From Bryobacterales bacterium (lineage in GTDB: Bacteria; Acidobacteriota; Terriglobia; Bryobacterales; Bryobacteraceae), in NCBI GenBank assembly GCA_020847045.1, contig JADLCT010000108.1, positions 1 through 64,000 of the forward strand: DNA of 64,000 bases. The letters are read 5' to 3'. Below the pieces are notes generated by a model. That model was given only the letters and a program-made list of their open reading frames with translations, searched no databases and was not told the DNA's origin. Position numbers and translations under genes: made by a program. The first letter of the stretch is position 1. Each line of letters begins with the position of its first letter. This document shows, in pieces, positions 50,527 through 57,933 of this stretch.

Positions 50527-51810
50527 ATGAAAAAGAACTTCTATGGCTGGTGGATTGTCGCCGCCTGCTTCTTTACCTTCGGTGTCTCCACCGGCTTTCC
50601 CTACTACAACATCGCCTTCTTTTTCGACTACTTCCGCGACGACCATCAGTGGCCCATTCAGATCGTCACCCTCGGGGCTCCCATCGCCGTGCTGCTCACC
50701 ATCTGGGCCGGACCGATCATCGTTCCTAAAGTGAGTCCGCGCCTGCTCATCATCGTCGGCACGGGGCTAACGTTCATCGCCTTCCAATGGTTCGCGCGGC
50801 TCAGCGGCAATACGTGGGAATACTATGCCGCTTGGTGTCTTTACATGGTGGGTTACTTCCTCTCCGGCCCCATTCCGCACCAGATCATCATCAGCAACTG
50901 GTTCAAGGAGAAGCGGGGCCGGGCCATGGGCATCACCTATGTCGGCGTGGCGATCATCGGCTCCATCGGGAACAAGGTCGGCCCCTATCTGGCTTCGAAA
51001 ATGCCGTACACCGAAGCGCTCCAGTACATGGGCTTCGTGCTGCTGCTGGCCTGGCCCGTCGCGCTGTTCCTGCTGAAGGACAAGCCGGAGGATATGGGCC
51101 AGTTCCCCGACGGCAAGGATCATCCGCCCGTGGTGGAAGCCGGCGCCGTGAATCCGGTGAAATCCCAGACCTTCGGCGAACTGCTCCGCCAGCCATCGTT
51201 CTGGTTTCTGCTTGTCGGCAGCGCGGCTTCCATCGGCTCCATCGCCGCCGTCAACTTCCACATGAAATTCGTCTTCGAGGAACAAGGCTTCACCACGCAG
51301 GCCGCGCGCAACGAGATATGGAGCACCGCATCGTTCTGGGTGTTGTGGGCCAGCATTGCCGGGCGGCTGCTGGCCGGCTATCTCGCCGACCGTTATTCGC
51401 GAAAAGCCGTCATGCTGGCCACATATCTCGTGGTGGCGCTCGCCATTCCGTCGCTCTTCCTGGTCACGCCGGGCGCCAGCGGTTTTGTCTATCTCTTCGC
51501 GCTCGTCTTTGGCTTCGCCATGGGCGCCGACTACATGTTGATTCCGCTCATGGCCGCCGACCAGTTCGGCCTGGCCAGCCTTCCGCGCGCCATGTCCGCC
51601 ATTCTTCCCACGGACACCATCTCGCAGTTCTGGTTCCCCAACCTGATTGCGCGGCTCAAGGAAGCCGTGGGAGCCTATCCTCAGGCGATCATGGCCGTGT
51701 TTGCGACGGCATTTATTGGAGCCGTAGCGATTGCGCTCCTGCCGAAGCAGGGAAAGGGAAATGAAAAACTTCACGTATCGAACGCTCACCGAACTCCGCC
51801 GGGGCGTTGA
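50527..51810 (+). CDS. MFS transporter, oxalate/formate antiporter-like
   Basis: A 427-aa inner-membrane carrier with 12 hydrophobic segments. The N-terminus KNFYGWWIVAACFFTFG and NWFKEKRGRAMGI (loop 4-5), plus AGRLLAGYLADRYSRKA in the second half, match the OFA subgroup, which exchanges or imports monocarboxylates. The actual substrate is unknown. The last 50 bp overlap the OYE-type gene, whose ribosome site lies inside this gene, so import and oxidoreduction are probably linked. Confidence 0.9.
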   Translation: MKKNFYGWWIVAACFFTFGVSTGFPYYNIAFFFDYFRDDHQWPIQIVTLGAPIAVLLTIWAGPIIVPKVSPRLLIIVGTGLTFIAFQWFARLSGNTWEYYAAWCLYMVGYFLSGPIPHQIIISNWFKEKRGRAMGITYVGVAIIGSIGNKVGPYLASKMPYTEALQYMGFVLLLAWPVALFLLKDKPEDMGQFPDGKDHPPVVEAGAVNPVKSQTFGELLRQPSFWFLLVGSAASIGSIAAVNFHMKFVFEEQGFTTQAARNEIWSTASFWVLWASIAGRLLAGYLADRYSRKAVMLATYLVVALAIPSLFLVTPGASGFVYLFALVFGFAMGADYMLIPLMAADQFGLASLPRAMSAILPTDTISQFWFPNLIARLKEAVGAYPQAIMAVFATAFIGAVAIALLPKQGKGNEKLHVSNAHRTPPGR

Positions 51811-53194
51811 AAAGCTGGGCGCGCGCCACGTGCGCCTGGAGTCCGACGTGGTTAAGGTGCAGGAGGCGTTGGGCCGTCCCGTCCAAGTCGGGACGGTTCG
51901 CACCGGCAACTCCATGGCCATCCACCCGATGGAGGGCTGCGATGGCCGTCTGGACGGCGCTCCGGACGAGCTCACCTACCGTCGCTACGAACGCTTCGGC
52001 CGCGGCGGCGCGAAGCTGATCTGGTTCGAGGCAACCGCCGTGGTCCAGGAGGGCCGCGCCAATACGCGCCAGCTCTGGATCACGCGCGAAAATGTGGGCG
52101 ATTTCGCCCGCATCCACGACCTCATCCTGCGCACGCACCGCGAGGAGTATGGCCGCGACGATGACGTCCTGATCCCCATTCAGCTCACTCATTCGGGCCG
52201 CTACTCGGTGCCGAAACGCATCATCGCCTACAACAATCCGCTCATCGCCAGGAAGTTCAACATGCCGGATGACTATCCGGCCATCACCGACGACGAGTTG
52301 GACCGCTTGCCCGACGCCTTTCTGGAAGGGGCGAAGCTGGCCTACGCAGCCGGTTTCCGCGCCCTCGATCTGAAGGTCACCCACGGCTATCTGCTCAGCG
52401 AACTGCTCGGCGCCAAGACGAGGCCGGGACGCTACGGCGGCTCGCTCGAAAACCGCACCCGGGTCATCAAGGAAATCTTCGACCGCTGGAAAGCCGAGTT
52501 CGGCAGCCGCGTCACCTATTGCTCCCGCATGAGCGTCTTCGACGGGGTGCCCTACGTCACCGATCCGGAAACCAAGCGGGGCGTCCCGCTGCCGTTCGGC
52601 ACGCCCTACCCGCACGGCTATGGCGTGAGCCCTGAAAACCCGCTGGAAGACGACCTCAGCGAGCCCAAACAGGTGATCGCCATGATGAAGGAGTGGGGGC
52701 TGCAACTGCTGAACGTCTCCCTCGGCTGCCCCTACTACAACCCGCACATCGGCCGTCCCTTCGAAAAGCCCGACGAAGGCAACTACGAACCGCCCGAACA
52801 TCCTCTGTTCGGCGTGGACCGCCACTTCCGCATCGCGGGCGAACTGCAGAACACCTTTCCCGATCTGCCCATGGTGGGCACCGGCTACAGTTGGCTGCAA
52901 AGGTTCTCCATCAATGCCGGCGCGGCCAACATCGCCGACGGCAACATCCGATTCTTCGGCCTCGGCCGCAACGTGCTCAGCTATCCCGACTACGCCCGCG
53001 ACGTGATGCGTCATGGCGAACTCGAGGAGCTGCGCGTGTGCAAGACGCTCACCTACTGCACATTCCTCATGCGCCAAAAAGACCACCCGCTGGGCCAGTT
53101 CCCTTCGGGCTGCCCGCCGTTTGACAAGCTCGTCTACGGGCCAATCATGAAGGAAGCGCGCGAAACCTACAGAAAAGCATCGAAGAAGGAGTAG
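51761..53194 (+). CDS. NADH:flavin oxidoreductase (Old Yellow Enzyme family)
   Basis: A 477-aa FMN-dependent (beta/alpha)8 enzyme. PVQVGTVRTGNSMAIHPMEGCDG is the first strand region, IQLTHSGRYSVP and KTRPGRYGGSLENRTRV are diagnostic, and NVSLGCPYYNPH follows. The end has CKTLTYC and a further Cys in FPSGCPP, reminiscent of the Fe-S binding loop of 2,4-dienoyl-CoA reductase-type members, but the second flavin/NAD domain is absent. It likely reduces an activated alkene of a compound brought in by the MFS carrier. ATG at 51761 follows GGAAAGGGAA. Confidence 0.88.
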   Translation: MKNFTYRTLTELRRGVEKLGARHVRLESDVVKVQEALGRPVQVGTVRTGNSMAIHPMEGCDGRLDGAPDELTYRRYERFGRGGAKLIWFEATAVVQEGRANTRQLWITRENVGDFARIHDLILRTHREEYGRDDDVLIPIQLTHSGRYSVPKRIIAYNNPLIARKFNMPDDYPAITDDELDRLPDAFLEGAKLAYAAGFRALDLKVTHGYLLSELLGAKTRPGRYGGSLENRTRVIKEIFDRWKAEFGSRVTYCSRMSVFDGVPYVTDPETKRGVPLPFGTPYPHGYGVSPENPLEDDLSEPKQVIAMMKEWGLQLLNVSLGCPYYNPHIGRPFEKPDEGNYEPPEHPLFGVDRHFRIAGELQNTFPDLPMVGTGYSWLQRFSINAGAANIADGNIRFFGLGRNVLSYPDYARDVMRHGELEELRVCKTLTYCTFLMRQKDHPLGQFPSGCPPFDKLVYGPIMKEARETYRKASKKE

Positions 53195-53209
53195 CGCGCC
53201 TGTGCGGCG

Positions 53210-54946
53210 TCACACCTTTTCGATGCGCGCATAGAAGGCCCCGCACACGTCCTCGCCCTTGGCGCCCGTGAACCAGGCGTGCAAGGGGATGCGCGCGGCC
53301 TTTTCGACCGGTACGCGGAAGCTGATGCTGCGCGCGCCGGGCGCGGCCTTGGCCTGCAGCTCACGGCCACTGCCTACCCGCAGCTTCGCTCCGGCGATGG
53401 GCATGGCCTTGCCGGGCGGCAGACTGCCCATGTGCATCTTCTGTGGCTCGCGGCCCGCCGTCAGCGGCAGCATCAGGTTGAATGGCCAGCGCGACAACTC
53501 GATGCGGTATTCGCCCGTTTCGGCCACGCCGATGTACCAGGGCGCGCCCGTGGCTCCGCCCACGGCGTTGGAGACATGCCCGGGGTTGTCGGCATAGATC
53601 TCCCACCAGTCGGCCGAACACAGCATGGTGGGTGACTCCTCGGGCGAACCGATGATAGCCACCGGCTCAGGCTCTTTCAGGCCCGGCTCCACCGAGGCCC
53701 ACCACGATTCGTAATGAGCGCGCATGCGCGACACCACGCCGGGATTGGCCGCCGCCAGGTTCCGGTCCTCGGCCACGTTGGCGCGGAAATCGTACAGCTC
53801 GGTTCCGTTCACCAGCCGCCACTGGTTCCAGATGACGTTGGACTCCCACTTCTTCGGCACCTGCCCGTATTGCACCACCATCATGCGGTCCGGCATCTCC
53901 GCCTTACCGCGCAGCAGCGGGGCCAGAGAAACGCCATCGAACCGCGCCCCTTGCGGCGTGTGCAACCCGCACAGGCTGACCAGCGTCGGCAGAACATCCT
54001 GCGCCTGGGCCGGGTAGTCCACATCGCCCGCCGCCCGCAGGTTGCCCTTCGGCCAGCGCACAAAGCACGGGTCGCGGTGGCCGCCGTCGTACAACTGCGT
54101 CTTCCGGCCGCGCATGTGAGCGTTGTAGACGCTCACGCCCGCCGTGCCGCCGTTGTCGGTCATGAACACGACAATCGTGTTGCCGCGCAGCCCCGACTGC
54201 TCCAGGAACCGGTCGAGCTTGCCCATGTTCTCGTCCAGGTTGGCGATCATGCCGAAGAATCCCGCCGGCAGACCGTCGTGGTTATAGGGGCCGGAATACT
54301 TCGGATCCACCCAGGCCGGGCCGTGTGGCGCGTTCGTCGGCAGGTAGCACAGGAATGGCTCGCGCTCCTCGCCGCGCTGCTTCATCCAGGCCATCGCCTC
54401 GCTGAACCAGAAATCGGTACAGTAACCCTGAAAGCGCTTCGTCACGCCGTTGTCGTGGTAGCGCCCGTTGAAATAATCGTTGTCGAACTCCGGCGCCGAC
54501 GACATGCCGAAGCCCAGGTGATACTTGGCCGTCTGGAAGCCGCGGTCCATCGGGCGGTACGGATAGCTGTCGCCCAGGTGCCATTTGCCGAACATGCCCG
54601 TGCGGTAGCCACCGGCGCGGAAAACATCGGCCATGGTGGGCAGATCGCGCCGCAACACGGCGCGGCCCGCGGTAACCGAACAGGCCTTGTTGCGCAAGGC
54701 GTCCACACCGCTCATCAACTGGCCGCGCGTGGGCGTACACATCGGCGCGCAATGGAAATCCGTGAAGCGGACGCTCTCATCGTGCAGCTTGTCCAGGTTC
54801 GGCGTCTTCAGCACGGGATTGCCATGGGCGCTGAAATCGCCGTAGCCCTGATCGTCAGTCAGAATCACCAGCACGTTGGGCCGTGAGGTGGTCTGCCCTT
54901 GCGCGGCGGCCAGGGTGGAGGCGAGAAAATGACGGCGGGTCAGCAT
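53210..54946 (-). CDS. Tat-exported sulfatase (arylsulfatase family)
   Basis: A 578-aa sulfatase. The Tat signal MLTRRHFLASTLAAAQGQ precedes metal-binding VLVILTDDQGYGDF. The formylglycine motif is CTPTRG (Cys type, about residue 69), followed by MFGKWHLGD and MTDNGGT. It removes sulfate esters, presumably from a polysaccharide or glycoside. The C-terminal ~130 residues are an extra beta-rich domain after the catalytic fold. The formylglycine-generating enzyme is not in the window. It is divergent from the second sulfatase with 60 bp between. Confidence 0.93.
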   Translation of the reverse strand: MLTRRHFLASTLAAAQGQTTSRPNVLVILTDDQGYGDFSAHGNPVLKTPNLDKLHDESVRFTDFHCAPMCTPTRGQLMSGVDALRNKACSVTAGRAVLRRDLPTMADVFRAGGYRTGMFGKWHLGDSYPYRPMDRGFQTAKYHLGFGMSSAPEFDNDYFNGRYHDNGVTKRFQGYCTDFWFSEAMAWMKQRGEEREPFLCYLPTNAPHGPAWVDPKYSGPYNHDGLPAGFFGMIANLDENMGKLDRFLEQSGLRGNTIVVFMTDNGGTAGVSVYNAHMRGRKTQLYDGGHRDPCFVRWPKGNLRAAGDVDYPAQAQDVLPTLVSLCGLHTPQGARFDGVSLAPLLRGKAEMPDRMMVVQYGQVPKKWESNVIWNQWRLVNGTELYDFRANVAEDRNLAAANPGVVSRMRAHYESWWASVEPGLKEPEPVAIIGSPEESPTMLCSADWWEIYADNPGHVSNAVGGATGAPWYIGVAETGEYRIELSRWPFNLMLPLTAGREPQKMHMGSLPPGKAMPIAGAKLRVGSGRELQAKAAPGARSISFRVPVEKAARIPLHAWFTGAKGEDVCGAFYARIEKV

Positions 54947-55006
54947 GATCGGCTGCTATTGTTCCGCTCTTCATCGCCGATTGCAACGCATGTTAGAGTG
55001 GGCGCA

Positions 55007-56374
55007 ATGCTGAACCGGAGAGACTGGCTGGCCACGGCCGGCGCGATGAGCGCCGCGGTCCCGGCTCAGGGCCAGACACGCCAGCCGAACTTCATCGTGA
55101 TCATGTCCGACGACCAGGGCTCGCATGACCTGGGCTGTTACGGCGCGGCCGATGTAAAGACGCCGCACATTGACCAACTGGCCGCCTCCGGCGTCCGCTT
55201 CACGAACTGGTATTCGTGCGCGCCCGTGTGCGCTCCTTCGCGCGCGGCGCTGCAAACGGGCCGCTATCCCGTGCGCGCCGGCGTGGGTTCGAACGGCCTG
55301 CCGCTCGGACCGAATCAGCACACTCTGCCCAGCCTTCTGAAACGGGCCGGCTACGCAACCGCGCTCACCGGCAAGTGGCACCTGGGCAGCACGCCCGAAA
55401 CCGTGCCCAACGCCCGCGGCTACGATTACTTCTACGGCTTCCTGCCGGGTTGCGTCGACTTCTATTCGCACATTTATTACTGGGGCGAGTCCAATCCGCA
55501 AAACCGCACCGTCAACTTCCACTCGCTCTACCGCAACCGCGGCGAGATCTGGGAGGACGGCCAGTATCTGACCGAACGCATCACGGAGGAGGCCACCGGC
55601 TTCATCACCGCGCACAAGAGCGAGCCCTTCTTCCTCTGCGCCACCTACAACGCCGTGCACTATCCGATGCACGCGCCGGCGAAGTACAAACAGCGCTTCC
55701 CCAATCTAGCCCCCGAGCGGCAAACGTATGCCGCCATGCTGGCCGCCATGGACGACGGCGTGGGCGCGATCCGCCAGACGCTCGAACGCCACGGTCTGCT
55801 CGACAACACGCTCATCTTTTTTGTGGCCGACAATGGAGCCACCACGGAAGCGCGCGCCGGGCTGAACCAGCAGCCCGCCACGGCCGGCAATAACGGCGTC
55901 TACCGCGGCTTCAAGTTCAGCCTCTTTGACGGCGGCATGCACGTGCCGGGCATCATGAGTTGGCCCGCGCGCATCAAGCCCGGACAGGTGAACACCCAAC
56001 AGGTGATGACCATGGACATCGCGCCCACCATCTGGAACGCGGCGGGTGTCGCGCCGGAGAGCGGTTATCGCCTCGACGGCCATGACATTCTGCCCGTGGC
56101 CGCGCGGGGAGCGCCATCGCCGCACACCACGCTGTTTTGGGAGAACGGCAATCAAGCCGCCGCGCGAAAAGGGCGCTGGAAGCTGGTGTTGAACGGCAAC
56201 GAGTACGGACGCACGCCCCAGACGCGTGGCGAAGCCAAGGGCGAGGATGCCGTGTGGCTCTCCGACCTAGAAGCCGATCCGGGCGAGCGCAGAAACCTGC
56301 GCCACGATCACCCCGCCATCGCCGATGAACTCCAATCAGCCATTCACGCCTGGAAGGAAGACACACGCAAGTGA
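55007..56374 (+). CDS. Tat-exported sulfatase (second)
   Basis: A 455-aa sulfatase without extra domains. Tat signal MLNRRDWLATAGAMSAAVPAQG, metal ligands in IVIMSDDQGSHDLG, formylglycine motif CAPSRA (about residue 72), TGKWHLGS and VADNGAT. ATG at 55007 is chosen because the Tat signal starts there. A TGTTAGAGT extended -10 ends 7 bp before it. The next gene starts with a GTG in its stop (GTGA at 56371-56374), so it heads a three-gene operon. Confidence 0.93.
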   Translation: MLNRRDWLATAGAMSAAVPAQGQTRQPNFIVIMSDDQGSHDLGCYGAADVKTPHIDQLAASGVRFTNWYSCAPVCAPSRAALQTGRYPVRAGVGSNGLPLGPNQHTLPSLLKRAGYATALTGKWHLGSTPETVPNARGYDYFYGFLPGCVDFYSHIYYWGESNPQNRTVNFHSLYRNRGEIWEDGQYLTERITEEATGFITAHKSEPFFLCATYNAVHYPMHAPAKYKQRFPNLAPERQTYAAMLAAMDDGVGAIRQTLERHGLLDNTLIFFVADNGATTEARAGLNQQPATAGNNGVYRGFKFSLFDGGMHVPGIMSWPARIKPGQVNTQQVMTMDIAPTIWNAAGVAPESGYRLDGHDILPVAARGAPSPHTTLFWENGNQAAARKGRWKLVLNGNEYGRTPQTRGEAKGEDAVWLSDLEADPGERRNLRHDHPAIADELQSAIHAWKEDTRK

Positions 56375-57933
56375 AGCCCATTGCCCTCCTGCTCCTGTCC
56401 GCCCTGGCATCGCCCGCCATCGAGACGTTCGACGTCGTGGTGTACGGCGCGACATCGGGCGGCGTGGTGGCCGCCATCGCCGCGGCCCAACAGAACCTGA
56501 ACGTGGCGTTGGTGGAACCCGGGCGCCATCTGGGCGGCATGACCAGCGGCGGTCTGGGCCAGACCGACCACGGCCGCAAGGAGACCATCGGCGGCATGTC
56601 GCTCGAATTTTACCGGCGCGTGGGCCGCGAGTACGGCAAGGACATCGTCTGGTACTTCGAGCCGCACGTCGCCGAAAAGGTTTTGAAGCAATGGACCGCC
56701 GAAGCGCGCGTGAAGGTCTATTACGGCCACCGTCTGCGGGAAGTGGATGCGCTGAAGAAGCGCGGCGGCCGGATCCGAGAAATCTACACCGAGAACGGCG
56801 CCGGCTTTGCCGCCCGCGTTTTCATGGACGCCACCTATGAAGGCGATCTCTTGAAACGCGCCGGCGCCAGCTACACCGTGGGCCGCGAAGGCGTGGCGCA
56901 GTACGGCGAATCGCTGGCCGGCGTGCGTCCGAAGGACCGCAGCCATCAGTTCGACTTCCCGGTCAGCGCCACCGGCGCGGACAAACAACTGCTGCCCGGA
57001 ATTCAAACCGGGCCGCGCGGCGAACTGGGCGCCGCCGACAAGAAGGTGCAGGCCTACAACTTCCGCATGTGCCTCTCCGACGACCCGGCGAACCAGGTGG
57101 CCATCCCACGGCCGGCCAACTACAACCCCTATCGCTACGAGCTCTGGCTGCGCTGGGTGGAGGGCTTCCGGAAAGCCAATGGGCGCCTGCCTCGCCTCAA
57201 CGAAATGTTGATCGTCTCGCGCCTGGAAAAACAGTCGAAGACGGACATCAACAACCGCGGCGCGTTTTCCACGGACTACATTGGCGCCAGCTGGGAGTAC
57301 CCCGAAGCCACCTACGCCCAACGCGCCGTCATCTGGCAGGACCACATCGACTACACCGCCGGATTCTTCCATTTCCTGCAAACCGAACCCCGCGTCCCCG
57401 CCGAAATTCAGAAGGAGTTGAAGCGCTGGGGACTGTGCGCCGACGAGTTCATCGACACGCATCACTGGCCGCATCAACTCTATGTGCGCGAGGCGCGCCG
57501 CCTGGTGGGCGATTGGGTAATGACGCAGAAGGATATTCAGACCGAGCTCTCCAAGCCCGATGTCATCGGCATGGGCAGCTACAACTCGGATTCCCACAAC
57601 GTCCAGCGTTTTGCGCAGGCCGATGGCTCGGTGCAGAACGAGGGCAACATGGAGGTGCGCGTCGCGCCCTACCAGATTCCCTACCGCGTCCTGCTGCCGA
57701 AGAAGAAGGAGGTGGCCAACCTGCTGGTGCCGGTGTGCGTCTCCTCCTCGCACGTCACCTATTCCACGCTCCGCATGGAGCCCGTCTATATGATCATGGG
57801 CCAGGCGGCCGGGCTGGCCGCTCGCATGGCCATCGACAAAAACGTGGCGGTGCAGGACATCAACGCCGCCGAACTTACGGGCAAGTTGCGCGCCATGGGC
57901 GCGGTTTTGGAATTCCAGGAGAAACCCCGATGA
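56371..57933 (+). CDS. Exported FAD-dependent oxidoreductase (PF12831-type)
   Basis: A 520-aa flavoprotein. A signal sequence (MKPIALLLLSALASPA) precedes the dinucleotide motif VVVYGATSGGVVAAIAAAQ and VALVEPGRHLGGMTSGGLGQTD. RVFMDATYEGDLLKRAGA and RMEPVYMIMGQAAGLAA near the end complete the FAD-dependent family found with polysaccharide catabolism in Planctomycetes and Acidobacteriota. The substrate is unknown. It starts at GTG overlapping the sulfatase stop, and its own TGA overlaps the next ATG (57930-57933), so all three genes form one operon. Confidence 0.88.
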   Translation: MKPIALLLLSALASPAIETFDVVVYGATSGGVVAAIAAAQQNLNVALVEPGRHLGGMTSGGLGQTDHGRKETIGGMSLEFYRRVGREYGKDIVWYFEPHVAEKVLKQWTAEARVKVYYGHRLREVDALKKRGGRIREIYTENGAGFAARVFMDATYEGDLLKRAGASYTVGREGVAQYGESLAGVRPKDRSHQFDFPVSATGADKQLLPGIQTGPRGELGAADKKVQAYNFRMCLSDDPANQVAIPRPANYNPYRYELWLRWVEGFRKANGRLPRLNEMLIVSRLEKQSKTDINNRGAFSTDYIGASWEYPEATYAQRAVIWQDHIDYTAGFFHFLQTEPRVPAEIQKELKRWGLCADEFIDTHHWPHQLYVREARRLVGDWVMTQKDIQTELSKPDVIGMGSYNSDSHNVQRFAQADGSVQNEGNMEVRVAPYQIPYRVLLPKKKEVANLLVPVCVSSSHVTYSTLRMEPVYMIMGQAAGLAARMAIDKNVAVQDINAAELTGKLRAMGAVLEFQEKPR

